64,000 nt of DNA from Dryas octopetala (GCA_963921425.1 OY992837.1:19732630-19796629), one strand, 5' to 3'. Positions 12,843 to 26,949 are shown, counted from the first letter of the stretch. Translations and numbers: made by a program. The notes: generated by a model from the sequence alone, not told the origin.

Positions 12843-15800
12843 TCAATGTTTGAATTTCGCCATGATATGATCAAACTTGTTGTTGGCTTCTGGTCTCTTA
12901 ACTTTTTTGCCCAATATGTTCAACCAGCTAAGTGGATGATCCATAATCAGGACTTGTATTTCGAATTTCTGCACATCTGTCTTTGTGAAAGGGTTCTTAA
13001 ATGGAACTCCCCTTTGAATTCTCTCTGTGTAGTACATGACTAGGAATCCACAATCATTTCTGCAATAGACAAGTTACAGTTACAGTCAAACTTACAGTTA
13101 CAGTCATTCCTTTATTCTGAAATATATATTTGCACTTTTTAAAATATGTAATAATACTTACGTTCCCGATTTTTGCTGGGGACAGTTGTTGTCATCTTCA
13201 ATTGGCATTTCAATGTTGTGTTCCAACAGCCAAGTCAATGTTACTTTCTCATCCTCATTCAGTTGCACTTGATATAAGTCATCTAATTTCTGTTGATTTG
13301 CCTGGTTTAGGGAAATTGGACCTATTTGTTTCACTAGATTCTGCCTCCTTGTCCCTTTAGCTAAATCTTGTGTAGCATTCTTTTTGGATTCTGTGAGGAA
13401 TTGATCCACGTAATCTTTCTGCATGTTTAAAACAACATATGTTAGTGTAACTAAATGAATCATATGTTAGTGTAATTTAATGTTAATATACATTTTGTTT
13501 GTTTCTTACCAAATACTTTGCATTTTCAAAGCATACATTACTTCCGTTCACATTACTTGATTTGAGGGAATTGAAATGTGTCCACTTTCTATTCTTCAAG
13601 TCAAGCATAAGTAGTGTAAAGTGGCTCTTTTTTGTAGATAGCATAGGAAATAGGAATTTGTCATATTTTGGCAAGCGTTGCAACAATTCTTTCAAAAGGA
13701 ATCCAACGATGCCATTGTCGTTTTTCTCTTCCAAAAATCTCTGATGTTCTCAAGAAAAATAGATTTGAATTTGATAAAACATACATATACACATTTAGAA
13801 TTAATAGTAGAAATAAATAATACAGTTTCAGTTCTTACCCAGGCATAAGTACTGAAAATGAATGTACCGCTTTCTTGTAGCTCTTCTTGCAATATGTGAT
13901 TATATGAGTCGACAACCTATGTTTTGTGATGAATTTCAATGTTAGAAATTAGTATTTTAAGGTATAAGAAGTATATAAGAATGAAATTGAGCATGTGTTA
14001 CTTTCATGCTTTTATCTTACAGTATTTGCCACATCATGCTCTTTGATCAACTGATCCACATCCTCGCGTGATACTGTCCATCCAGGTTTACCACACCAAA
14101 AGAATTCACTGTTTGATAAAGAAAACAATTTCAGTTACAGTATAAATTCAATTGCAATGTGAAGATTCACAGTGTAAAATTCACTATTCATATTCAGTTT
14201 CAGTGTTGAAATTCAGTTTCAGTCTAGTATTGCAGTGAAACTTCATATGTAAAAAGATGGAGTTTATTTGACTTACTCAAATTCAGCTTCTTTCCAGTAA
14301 TATATGATTTGTGCTTTCGATTCAGGTTCCATCATCTTGTACACTGCACATCTGCTCCATGGGATTTTTCTCCTCTTTTGATCTACTACTGCTGAATCAA
14401 CAGTTGCAGTGGTTTCAACAGTTTCAGTGGTTTGAGTGTTGTCGAGTTCCTCAACATCATCTGTTTTCACTTCATCAGGACCCACTTGTGAAATTGGCAT
14501 TGCAAATTCGGCAGTTTTGATGGTGGTCCTTTTCTTTTTCTTTCCACAATCATAATCGAATTCAAGGTACTCCAACTTCTTCTTCTTTCTTTGTTTCATC
14601 TGTAATATTGCTGACAGGTTTTGGATGAAATGCTTATTTGATATCTTTAATGCCTGGCAGGGAGTTTCAGGAGTATTCTTTTCCTTCAAGAACTCTACCT
14701 CTTTGATGAGTTCGTTCTTGATATGGATTATTTCACTTTGGATGTCTTCTAGGTTCTTGATCTGAAGCTCTAGGCTGCAGTTCTCAGTCGCTATTGCCAA
14801 AAGGTCATTACTCATTCCCTTCACTTGTTCATTCAATCCATTTACATGTTCATTTAGAGATGCATTTGTAGCATGCAACATGTGCATCTGAAATTCAACT
14901 TTAGAATTTTGTTGTTTTTCAATTTGCAACATGTGCTCCAGTTCTTCATTTTCTCTCTTTTGTTCCTGTAACTGTTCACGAAGTTTGTCAGCTTCCTCTT
15001 TCAGCATGTTGAATTGATGTTTTAGATCATTCCTTTCTCGTGTAAGCTCCTCATTCTCAGTCATTTCTTCTGCCAACATTTCTTGAGTCGATATTCTTTG
15101 ATATTCGACTCCATGTGGAACTTTAATTTGCCTATAATTTTCTTCCCTTTCTCTCAGATAATGATCTTCCAATGAGCCAACAATGTCTTGAAAAACATCA
15201 TTGCCGCTTGTCTGGTCTCCACCGTCCACATCTTCATTTTCAGTTGCAGCATCAGATTCAGTTTCAGTTGCACTGCGGTCAGACTCACTGCTGTCAGACT
15301 CATTCCCTTCTTCTTCATTTTCATCTTCTTCTTCTACAGGTTCATCCTCATCTTTCTTTTCCTCTTGTTTTTTGTTGTCATTTTTCCCCTTTGCAGTGTC
15401 ATCCACTTGTTCTTCCTCATCAGATTCAGTTTCAATGTTTCCACCTTGCTCTTCTTCCTCATCCTCACTTCCTTCCTCACCATCGCTTATTCCCTCAACC
15501 TCCTCATCAGATTCAGTTTTTGTGTTTCCACCTTGCTCATCTTCCCCATCCTCACTTCCTTCCTCATCATTGCTTTTTCCCTCATCCTCCTCGTCAGATT
15601 CAGTTTCAGTGTGTCCACCCTTCTGTTCTTCCTCATCGTCACTTTCTTTCTCACCATCGCTTTTTCCCTCATCTTTCTCTGCAGCCTCATCCAGTACTTT
15701 GTGTTTCTTTTTTGGACCCTCTTGGTTTGTATGTCTTCGCCTGATCCTTACGTTCTTTCTTGCCATCTGCACAGTTGCAATATAAGGTATTGCAATAATA

Positions 15801-16481
15801 GTTACAATACAATAATTTCACATTTTGCAGATAATGTTTTTTTCACTTACCATTTGTACTAATGACATGTCTTCTTCAAAATCATCATCATCATCATCCT
15901 CATTACCACTTTCATCATCCTCATTACTACTGTCAACATCTTGTTCTGCAAACTGCACATTTACATTAGTGTTAGTATCATTGAGAAAACAGTTTCAGTA
16001 TATTAATAATACAATTACAGCTTAATTAGAATAGAAATTTTTACCTTTATATCTGCAAGTTTTGTCTTTCTCAAAGCTGCAATCAATTTCAACAAGTCCC
16101 ACTTTACAATTGTTGGACTCATGTTTTCTCTTCCTTCTATTGGTTTTATAACTCTAGTTTTCTCACAAAACCAATACTGTGAAGATACAATAAATAAAGA
16201 TATAGTTACAATCATATCAACATATTGTAAAATAATGTTAATAAAAAACTGAAAAATGTAATTACGTACCAAAATCATTATAACACATCCACTGACAGAA
16301 CTGCCCTGTGGACTATTCCTCAAATTATTTCTCAAGAAATCTCTTATGGCTCTTTCCCATGCAAACGATTTCATTTTCTTGATGTTTTCTATTGGGGAGA
16401 TTAAATTTCATGCAAGTGTGTACCTCGAATTTGCAAAGAAGATGATAGTTAACATCAAGATAACAATCAACCTCACCACAT

Positions 16482-16700
16482 CACTACTACAATTATATAA
16501 ATAGACAACAGTCAATAGACAACAGTCAATAGACAACGGTTAGTATTTTATCCGTTATCTTAATTTAATACACAACGGGTATTAAGAAACCGTTATATAA
16601 TGGTATCATATCCAATGCTATTTGGTTGGATAGATTTTTCTAAATTATTAAAAACAACAGTTTTAGGAAAATCCGTTGTGTAGGGCAAGTTACACAAAAA
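16482..16700. repeat. Left subterminal repeats of CACTA element 2
   Basis: After the terminal repeat come ATAGACAACAGTCA twice, then ACAACGG, ATCCGTTAT, ACAACGGGT, AACCGTTAT and ATCCGTTGTGTAG in both orientations. In En/Spm-type elements such subterminal arrays bind the TNPA-type protein; here that role is inferred. Confidence 0.85.
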
Positions 16701-16789
16701 TTAAAAATTTGCGGGTCTTTGTATTGTCAAAGCGCACGCCCGCTTTAATGAAACCCTTTTGGCGCCTTAAGTCTTTTTGGGTCAAACAC

Positions 16790-17137
16790 TCTTGACTTCA
16801 CCCACCCATCAGACAGAACACTTAGCCCCCATTCGAGAAGCATGCACTGGGACTGAAGAAGCACTCAGCGCCATTGAACACTTCATCTGCATCCTCAATC
16901 TTCACTGCAGCCCAATTCGTACACTCATCGCTCAATCTTCACTCATCACTGGGACTGAAGAAGCACTCGTCGCTCAATCTTCACTCATCGTTCAAGTTTC
17001 ACTCATCGCTCAATCTTCAATACTTCTGCCATCTTTCTCCTTCTAGCTCCTTCCTTGTCGCCCATTTGTGTGCCCTAATTTCAACACTAATCGACCAAAG
17101 AAGCACTCCCGTTCATCATCTTCGCCTATCACTCAGG
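16790..17137 (+). promoter_or_regulatory. Probable 5' leader of CACTA element 2 transposase, with internal repeats
   Basis: A non-coding region with two copies of ACTGGGACTGAAGAAGCACT (from 16847 and 16949) and several of CGCTCAATCTTCA. It ends at a good donor site, CACTCAG/GTAAATTT, at 17137/17138. A leader intron would run to just before the ATG at 17923. The start of transcription is not visible. Confidence 0.4.
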
Positions 17138-17922
17138 TAAATTTGGGTTAGGGTATGAAATTTGTTAAATAAAAACAGATTTCAATATGGGTATGAAAAA
17201 TCAGATTTCGAACGGGTCTTTTCCTCTCTAAATAAAAGCCCCAAATTTGGGTTAGGGTGTGCACTTTTGTTTTGTGGTTAGAAAAGCACCAAATATCGGG
17301 GTTTTTTTCCTGCTTGGTTTTGTGCTTTGTTTAGATCTTGATAACTTGTATAATTAATTTCCTATATATGACAGCAATAGTTGAAGAGGTGAATTGCTTA
17401 GTGAGCTTGGGGATTGTGAATATAGGCTGCGCACTGATTGGATTGGAAAGGTGAGTTCATCAGGCTGGTTTTCATTTTATTTTTCTTGTTTGGTTTTTTT
17501 TTGTTTTCCCTGTTTTGTTGGTTCTGGCATGTAGTTAGGTATAGTTTAGGATTACTCACTACTTTGTTTGAGCTTGGTACTTGCATGTTGAATAACTACT
17601 TTGTTTGGTACAGTTTTATTTTTAGACTATTGTAGGGATTGTGTTGATTTCTTGATGCTATTCACATTACTTTTGTTACACATTATAGAAAACATACTTG
17701 AATTTGATGGGAATAATAGTTAGGAGTTTGAAATTTTGTATTGAAGTGCATATATAGCTGCTGCCCTTCCAATACCCCAAAAATATGTGTGTTAAAGGTA
17801 CAAGGTTTATGGGTTCTGGTATAGTGGTTATGTTTAGTTTGTGTTAATTTCTTTTTGTTTTGTTTCAATAGAGTCAATATTTGGTATGATTTTATAAATG
17901 ATATGTTTGTTTTTGGTGAAAG

Positions 17923-20900
17923 ATGGATAAGTCATGGATGTATGCGGATAGGAGATCAAGGGCATATGAGTTAGGGATTCAAGAATTCTTCAATTTTGCA
18001 TTACAGCATGCTAGAAACCCAAATCTCATTCATTGCCCTTGCCGAAAATGTGGAAATATGAGACAATTTGGGATTGGAGTTATAAGGGATCATCTCTATT
18101 TAAATGGGGTTGACCAAAGTTACCAAACTTGGATATGGCATGGAGAAGTTTCAAGTACATTTGCGAATGTAGGTAGATGTGTGGAGGAACAAGATACTAA
18201 TTTTGTTTCCGAAACAGTGGATATGGTAGATAATGAAGAGGAAGAATGTTCAAATGATTGTAACGATTTCATTAATTCGGTTGGGGATGGCGATGAACCT
18301 TTATATCCTGGTTGTGATAAATTCACCAAGTTGGGAGCACTTGTAAGATTGTACAATTTGAAAGCAAAGCATGGATTGAGTGATGCAAGTTTCACTGACT
18401 ACTTGATTGCCTTTGGGGATTTTCTTCCATCAGGTAATAAAATACCCACGTCTATGTATGAGGCTAAGAAGACTTTGTGTGCATTAGGCATGGACTATGA
18501 GAAAATACATGCATGCCCTAATGACTGCATTTTGTATAGGAATGAGTATGCTGATGAGGTTAATTGCCCCAATTGTACTGTGTCAAGGTGGAAGTTAAGT
18601 AAGGATTCAACTGTTAAGGAGGGAGTGCCCGCAAAGGTGTTGTGGTACTTTCCAATTATCCCAAGGTTTAAAAGGATGTTTCAGTCTAGTAAAACATCTG
18701 AGAGTTTGACTTGGCATGTTCATGGAAGAGTGAATGATGGTAAGATGCGGCATCCTGCAGATTCCCCGTCTTGGAAGTTAGTGGACTATAAGTGGCCTGA
18801 ATTTGCTGAAGATCCTAGAAACCTAAGACTCGCACTTGCAGCTGATGGTTTCAATCCCCATAGCTCTTTAAGTAGTAGATACAGTTGCTGGCCTGTTCTA
18901 CTTGTCACTTATAACCTTCCACCATGGTTGTGTATGAAAAGAAAGTTCATGATGATGAGTCTATTAATTTCTGGTCCTAAACAACCTGGAAATGATATAG
19001 ACGTTTACCTAGCACCTTTGATTGATGATTTAAAAAGGCTATGGCAGGGAGTTGCAGAAGTGTATGATGCATACAAAGGAGAGTATTTCACTCTAAAAGC
19101 TGTACTTTTATGGACAATAAACGATTTTCCAGCCTATGGTAACTTATCTGGATGTGTGGTAAAAGGATATAATGCATGTCCAGTATGTGGAGAACACACA
19201 AAACCCCACAGGTTGGTTCATGGAAATAAATGCTCATACATAGGCCATCGAAGATTCTTAGCACGACATCATCCTTATCGAAAGCAAAAGGCTGCATTTA
19301 ATAATTGTCAAGAATTTTCTCCACCTCCTGTGCCATTAAGTGGGGAAGAAGTATTGGCAAAGGTGGAAAGCCTTAATTTCTTACCTTTTGGGAAGAAAAA
19401 GTGGCCCCGTAACCGGGTGGAGGGTGATACAAGAGCGTGTTGGAAAAAGAAGTCAATCTTTTTCCAACTCGAATATTGGAAATCTCTTCATGTTCGGCAT
19501 ATTCTCGATGTTATGCACATTGAGAAAAATGTATGCGATAGTATTATCGGTACATTGTTGAACATTCCTACCAAAACAAAAGATGGGCTTGCAGCTCGTT
19601 TAGATCTCCTGGACATGGGGGTACGTACTGAATTAGCACCTATTGTTGGAGAAAAAAGAACTCATTTGCCTGCAGCTAGTTGGAATCTTTCGAGGGAAGA
19701 GAAGAGAACCGTATGCAATTCTTTTTTTGGTATGAAAGTCCCTGAGCAGTATTCTTCAAATGTTAGGAGTCTGGTATCAATGGAGGATTTAAGACTTGTT
19801 GGCCTTAAGTCACATGATTGTCATGCCTTCATGCAACAATTACTACCCGTGGCCATCCGTTCAGTTTTGGAGAAGCCTGTGAGATATGCTATAACCAGAT
19901 TTTGTTTCTTCTTCAATGCTATATGTAGTAAAGTGGTGGATACTTCTATACTAGATAAGACGCAGGAAGATCTAGTGGTTACACTTTGTTTGCTCGAGAA
20001 GTATTTTCCACCATCATTTTTTGATATTATGGTTCATTTAACGGTGCATCTTATTAGAGAAGTTCAGTTATGTGGACCAGTTTACTTTAGGTGGATGTAT
20101 CCGTTTGAACGGTATATGAAAGTGCTAAAGGGGTATGTTCGGAATCGGTATCGACCCGAGGGTTGCATTGCCGAGTGTTATATTGCTGAAGAAGCTTTGG
20201 AATTTTGCTTTGAACATCTTTCTCGTGGCAGTACTGTTGGAATCCCATCAAGACACAATCAGGGATCTTCTAAGGAATGTAAGCCCTTATCCGGTGCTTC
20301 TATACATAGGGTTGATCGTGAGCTTTTGGACCAAGCCCATCTGTTTGTATTAGAGAATACAAAGGAAGTGATACCTTATATCGCGTAAGGGAAATCTGAC
20401 TTAATTTTCATGTTCATTAATTAAGTCTTTGAGTAGCACAACTGTCAATATTAATTGAGGATTCTAACATTTTTTGTAGTGAGCATATGAGCTATTTGAA
20501 GGCTACACATCCTAGGTTCAAAAAAAATGAAAAGTGGCTGCAAGATAAGCACAATCGCACTTTCATTCTTTGGTTAAAGAATCGAGTAAGTGTTAGTTTC
20601 TTAAAAGGATGCACTAAGCTATATAAGTAATTCCTAGCTTGTATGTAAATGAGTGTTTATCCTTGCAGGTTAAATCTGACCTCAATTGTGAAACTAATGA
20701 CATACCAGACACGCTGAGTTGGCTAGCTGATGGTCCATGCATGGAAGTCCCGAAATTTAATGCTTATTCCATTAATGGGGTTCATTTTAATACTAAGACT
20801 CGTGATGCAGTTCGGGCTGTTCAAAACAGTGGCGTGTGTTGGGTTGGTGATACAATGCAAATTTCTAGTGCGAAAGATAAAAACCCCATAATCACAGATA

Positions 20901-21319
20901 TGTGTTTCTATGGGGTGATTCAAGAAATATGGGAACTTGACTACTTCAAGTTTAGAATTCCTATATTTAAGTGCGATTGGGTTGAGAATACAAATGGAAT
21001 TAAAATAGATGATCTAGGCTTTACTTTGGTCAATCTTAGTAGGATAGGTTTCAAGCATGATCAATTTGTTTTGGCTAGCCAAGTCAAACAAGTCTTTTAC
21101 GTGGAAGACCCTGCAGATGCTGCATGGTCTGTTGTTCTATCAACCCAAGATAGAAATTACAATGATTGCGATTATGATGATGAGTTAGGGGATATTATAG
21201 TGCATCATGAACCTGTTACCAGAGATCTTCCATCCATTGAGACATTTGATGACATTGTTAGTGAAAATCCTACAAATTGCATTAGACCTGATGGTGAGGG
21301 TATATGGATTGATCAGTAG
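17923..21319 (+). CDS. TNP2/TNPD-like CACTA transposase, open reading frame
   Basis: Three exons, 17923-20384, 20480-20585 and 20669-21319, with GT/AG borders and matching phase, give about 1072 residues with no stop. Order: transposase-associated domain at about residues 1-80 (HCPCRKCGN, WIWHGE); TNP2 core at about 240-480 (KRMFQSSKTSESLTWH, NLPPWLCMKRKFM, NDFPAYGNLSGC, CPVCGEHT); DUF4218-like region at about 530-780 (LDVMHIEKNVCD, LKSHDCHAFMQQ); and DUF4216-like C-terminus at about 920-990 (CFYGVIQEIWELDYF). TNP2/TNPD proteins recognise the element ends and catalyse excision and insertion in the nucleus. The start is the first methionine after an AAAG acceptor-like site and matches the family start. 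It precedes the second element gene by about 400 bp on the same strand. Confidence 0.93.
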
Positions 21320-21725
21320 TATCAAAAGGGCATTTATCTAAGGTAACTGGTTTTTTTGTTTTGCTTGAGCCATGACTGTGTGCTTATTTTTAATGTGTGA
21401 TTTTTGGTTAAGTGTTTTTCTGGTTATATAAAGCTTTTAATCCATGTATCTGATTATATAAAGCTTTTAATCCATGATTGGTATTGTTTTGCAGGTGCTT
21501 TACTGCATTCTTTGCATTCTTTGCAAAATTTAGCAGAAACTACAGATAAGTAAAGGTTAGTTCTATTAATCTAATTGGAAGGATATGTAGCATATCTCTA
21601 TGACACTGCCATTCATGAGTTTTTACTTGGTACTGAAAATTAAATCTTTAGTAGTAAATTCTATAGGTTTCAATCATTTATTTATTTATTTTTTACAGTA
21701 ATCAAAATCAGCTGAGCCCACTTCA

Positions 21726-24700
21726 ATGGGTGCAAAGGCAGTGGCTTCCTCCAAGAAGAAGACCTCCAAATCAAAGGCAGCTGAGCCCACTTCATCTCAA
21801 TCGAAGGTGACAAAGGACACTGCCACCACCGAGAGCTCAGTTAATGGAAAGAATAAGAGGGGGATGGTTACAATGCCTCGCATTGTAAAGCGAAAAATAA
21901 TGAAAGTCAAAAAGGCGGTGGAGTTCAATGCAAAAGGGCAGCCACATGGGAAGGCAGCGACCGAGATGCAGTCTTACATTGGGACTTTAGCACGTACAAA
22001 GGTCCCAATTATCATAGACACTTGGAAGAAAGTGGATGATCATGTAAAGGCCAAAATTTGGGAAAATGTAGAGGTAAGCAACATTTGTCCCACATTTATA
22101 TGACTAGTACATTATCATACTAAAACTTTATAAAATTACAGTTTTATTAAGATGTAAATTGTGTAACGTGTGTTTCTCTATGCAAGTAGATGGCTTTTGT
22201 GCTACCTGCTGAATGTAGGAAGATGGTGTTAGCATCTGCATCATCTAAGTGGAGGGAATTCAAGTCTAGACTGACTACTAAATATGTACTCCCTTACAAA
22301 GACCAACCTGATTTATTAATTGACCCTCCTAAAGAGTATGAATTTATTGAGAAGGCAGATTGGAAGGTCTTTGTGAACTCTAGGATTTCGGATCAGTGGG
22401 AGGTAAGATATTAATTATGCCTATTTTTTCTTGGTTATATTCAGTCACTATTCAAGGACAGAAAGGGAGGATTTAATACACATGTACAAAAACAATCTGA
22501 AAAGACAAACAAGTCATGACTCATTACAATAACAACCTCAATGAAAAATGAAAGTGAAATGAAGTGATTGCCTATAATTGAGACAGTAAAGGTGACTGAT
22601 ATTTGGTAGTTGATGAGTCAAGGACAATTACAGTTACCTTAATTGTCATTGGACTTTAACAAGGTACAAATACTTTGCCATCAGTTAATTGACTAAAGAA
22701 ATATTTTCCAGATATTAAATTATTAATCATTTCAATAAACTATTGTGAGTTTGCATTCTATACTCAAATTCAGAGCACATCTAAGTTCATACTTAGGAAT
22801 GATTGGACATTGGCAAGCTAGATGCAGACAAGCAAAACTAGTTAATTAATTCTAAGTGCAAGAAAATGCTTCTAAACTAATTTATGTTGAATACAAAGTA
22901 GTGGCTCATGTTGTTTAGGAAGAAAGTGTTTGAAAATGCATGTAACTGAAGTAGGATAGGGTTACAGATTATATTTATAGCAGTTTTTGAAATACAATGT
23001 GTGGCTTCTAAAATGGTTTAAGAAATTGAAACCAAATTGTGCATCATAAAAACATGCATGCACCTGCAAGTACACAACATACAGCCACAACAACCACACA
23101 ATTCAAGTCACAGGCTCACAGCTGTTAGCTACATATGCATTAATGTGCAACTAATGCAGATAGCATATTACTGTACCAGTAATAAATCCTCCCTTTCTGT
23201 CCTGGCTCACAACTAATGCAGCTGTTTTTGTACATGTGTATTAAATCCTCCCTTTCTGTCCTGGCAAGTGAGCTGCCAGGACTTTGAATTGGGATGACCA
23301 TGCAAGTGATCCTTGGCCTGGTCTGCATGTCAGCTTTTTCTTTTGTTTTATTTCTATAAAATTGTTGTTTTTAAACTTGTAAATAGAGTCCTCACTGTGT
23401 GGAAATATTCTATTTTGCAGCAAGTTCACAACGAACAGGTGGATAGGATATCTAAGCATGAGTATCGTCATAGACTATCGGGTAAAGGGTATGCTGGTTT
23501 GGAGGATGAACTGGTTAGTGTGAATTTTAACTGCCTTGGTTGAATATATATATTAAGATGTTAATCAAGTTTATTAAGATGTTAATCATTTGTTTGTTTT
23601 AAAGCTGAAAACAATGCCTGATGCGGAGTTTGATCGGGCATCCCTTTGGATTAAAGCACACGAAGATAAAAGTGGGAAGATCCCAAATGCAAAGGTAGCG
23701 GAGACTGCTGCCAGAATTGTAAGTAAGCTACTGATATTGTATTGATTATAATCCTACCAATGTTGGATCTGACAATGTTGACTTCTTTTTAAATTTGAAA
23801 TCAACTTTATTTGTCCTTGTTTATTTATAAGACATATATTGTTTCAGGAGGATTTGAAGAAACAGGTAGCTGATGGCACATTATCTATTTCTGGTACCAC
23901 TGATGTGCTAACAATGGCATTAGGGACCCCTGAGCACTCGGGGCGAGTTAGAGGTGTGGGAGGTTATGTAAAGCCTAGTTCTTACTTTAGGCTCCCTCCA
24001 AGAAAGAGTATAAAAGACACAATCAGAGATAGTGTCAAACAGATCATGGAAGAGGAGCGGGAGAAGATAATAGCTGAGGAACGAAAATATTGGATGGAGA
24101 AAATTCATGAAATAGAGGAAGGGAAGAATTCCAAGGCTGAGGGACCAACCCCTGAGATGTTAACCCCTAATCCCGGTACTCCATCAACTCCTCATACTGT
24201 TGGATATGGCTCTGATAAAGCAAGCACCAATGCAGTCAAGAAGACTCTTATTCTGAACAAAGTTGAGGACAATATTGAAGAAAATGTGGAGAAGGAAATG
24301 AAGAAGAATGCTGAACAGCAGGTGGACAAGAAAGACACGCAGAAGATCGATGTGGATGCTGATTGTGTCCACCTGGAATCTGGGCAGGACAAGAAAATTG
24401 TTTTGAAGGTATATATTTCATCCCAACTTATTTGAATTCACATACAATAATTTGACTATAAACCTTGTTTCAAAGTATTATTATAAATCATTAATAATAC
24501 TTGGCCATTACCCCTCTCTGCAATATGCATTGTATTCATGAGATCAATTTCTCCCTTGCCTAACTACAAAGCTAGCTAGCACTTAATTTTTCTCATTAAG
24601 TAACCATGAATATGACTCATAGATACTCTTTTATAATTTGACTCATAGACGACACACCTTGGCAAGCTGGCAGCTGCTGCATGTACAAATTAAGTAGTCA

Positions 24701-26428
24701 ACTAATACAACATATTGATTTTTGATGATTATAAGTACTCCATTGAGGTTTGAATGAATTGAAACCCAGCCCTACAATTAATTTTTATAATGTTATATGT
24801 GCTTTGGATGTGTGCTGGGCAGGACAAGATTGTGTTGAAGAAAGCAAAAGATGAGAAGCAAGATAGGATGAAGGGAATTGTGTTGAACCTGCAAGCAATG
24901 CCTACGCCACTGAAGTTGTTGTGCATGTATGCACAAAATGTAATGAATGAGGGATTAACAATCAACTTTGAAATAGAGGCGGACGTTTTTGGGGCAGCTC
25001 GTAGAACCTACATACTGTCCGAAGATATTACCCAATTTGGTGGCATGGTTGAAATATCAGCCAACTGTATTCTGGTTTACATGAGGTAAAAAAAATGAAT
25101 AGGGGATTTTTACATATTAATATCCAGCAAAAAAGATGAGATTATTCAATCATGCTAGCTATTTGACTTGCTAAATATTTTTTAGGTACTTGTACAATGT
25201 GGTGAAGAGATCAAAGATGGTAAACATGGTTGGTTTCGTAGACCCTGCTCGAACTGGTGCAATAGGGTGTGGAACTGTAACGGAAAGAACACGGCACTTG
25301 GCAGATAGGTTCGCCACGTCTTCTAACGATAAGATTTTTTTAGTCCCTTACAATTCCGGGTAAGTTATTCAATGTTAAAATATCTTTGATTGTGAATGTA
25401 AATACACATTTCCAGCCATGTAATGTATTTAAAGAGAATTTTAAATGCGTAGAAATCATTGGATGTTGACGGTTATCAATCCGGAGAAGGAGATTGTCTA
25501 TTTTATGGACCCAATGAGAAGGCGTCTGATCGGTGATGAATGGAGAACTGTTGTGGACAAGTAAGGCTGTAATTTTTTTGTCATCAGTTTATAATTTCAC
25601 TCCATATCTCATAAAGTGTTGAAATCATTTGGTTTTTCGATCATGCCACAGCGGGATTAAAATATTCAATGCTCAAGTGAATAGGCAAGGGCGTAAAACA
25701 ATAATTTGGAAAAATATGGCGGTAGGTTGGCTTGTTTGCTTTAAACATCAAATAAAAAATTGCTAAATGAACTATATATGTGCTCATTCTAATTAATGTT
25801 TATTTGTATTTAGGGCATTCCTCAACAACCAAGTGACAAGGAGTGTGGTTATTTTGTTATGCGCTTTATGAAGGAAATAATTGAAGATGAGGGCTTAGCT
25901 TTTGTGAATAAGGTATGAATTAGTCAGCCAACCTGACATTATGTTGGTCATGTTTTTGGTAATAATAGAATATGCTTGCTCAAGTTTTGGAAGTGTTTGT
26001 TGGCGCCACCTTGATAGTCCCAGGAACCTCAACTGCTTTCAATTAACCGAACAAAGATGGGAAATGGGTCTTAGAAATAGATGAATTTTAAATTGAGACC
26101 ATAGATTAACAAATGCCTCTTACCCCCCAAAAAAAAAAACAATATGAACAAATGAAATGCAAGCAGGGATAGTGACATGCCATCACAAATATAGAGGGCC
26201 AGGGAGGTTGGGACATTGAGATTTAGAACTAATCCTCTTCTTTCTATTTGTGGTGTTACATCATTATCTTTGTTACATAAAATTTTTGGTTGAATTTTAT
26301 TTTTAATATATTAGTACTCCATGTTTGCCTTGTTTCAGTGGGAACGAAGGCAGGACAACACTTATACCCAAGAAGATATCGATGAAGTCCGGGCTGAATG
26401 GGCAAACTTCGTGGGCCAGTTTATGTAG
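21726..26428 (+). CDS. TNPA-like protein with C-terminal Ulp1 (C48) peptidase domain
   Basis: Eleven exons join in frame: 21726-22073, 22190-22402, 23421-23513, 23605-23718, 23848-24408, 24823-25085, 25186-25359, 25453-25560, 25652-25721, 25814-25912 and 26339-26428, giving about 710 residues. The N-terminal half resembles plant Ptta/En/Spm second proteins: a basic start rich in KK, then WKKVDDHVKAKIWENVE, a conserved KWREFKSRL region, and a charged coiled-coil stretch at about residues 260-430. The C-terminal part is a Ulp1 peptidase with His (GNHWML), Asp (YFMDPM), Gln (GIPQQPSD) and Cys (KECGYFVM) all present. Known family members release SUMO-like modifiers; the substrate here is unknown. 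It follows the transposase gene on the same strand, as the second gene does in En/Spm. The first ATG is assumed; a non-coding upstream exon is possible. Confidence 0.87.
22456..23261. repeat. 39-bp perfect inverted repeat pair inside an intron
   Basis: GGACAGAAAGGGAGG and the following bases (22456-22494) recur as the exact reverse complement at 23223-23261. A third partial copy, AAATCCTCCCTTTCTGTCC, lies near 23184-23202. The pair bounds about 730 bp of non-coding sequence in intron 2 of the TNPA/Ulp1 gene. It may be a small non-autonomous insertion, but I found no flanking duplication. Confidence 0.75.
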
Positions 26429-26949
26429 ACATTTCTGGTTGGATTTTTGCATGACACCTTTTTTACGTAGGCCATATGTTTAGCTAGACTAGCTTTGGGT
26501 ATATATGATATATTGATTACTTTGCTAGATTAGCTTGGGATGATTGATAGGCCAGCTGCTGGATAATATTTTGATATATAAATGGCAGCAATTAGGTTGA
26601 TTCATTAGATTGATGCCTAGTTTTTTGGAAAGGTATATATGGAGGGTTTTTGTTTATGGCATATATGGCTGGTTTTGTGAATGAAATTGGGTTAAGGGAG
26701 CAAGGTACATATATACAATTACTACCTTTAAATATCTTATATTATTTGGTTATATTAGAAATTCCAATCCTTTATTATTGTGAATTGGTATTTTGTAAAT
26801 GTATAATTTATTAGGAATGTTAATTATGAAGGGAATCAATTAATGGTTGTACCAAAACAACCTATCTCATCAATCAGATTCTGCATTGTTTGTTCATAAT
26901 TGCATTGTGGTCAAAGACAATTGGGAGTTTCTAAAAACAGATGTAAACA

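Noticed and set aside
15172..15862. Large plus-strand frames opposite the acidic exon
   Set aside because: Shadows of the GAA/GAT-rich minus exon of the Ulp1 gene; their composition (S, F, L, H runs) is the complement of acidic repeats.
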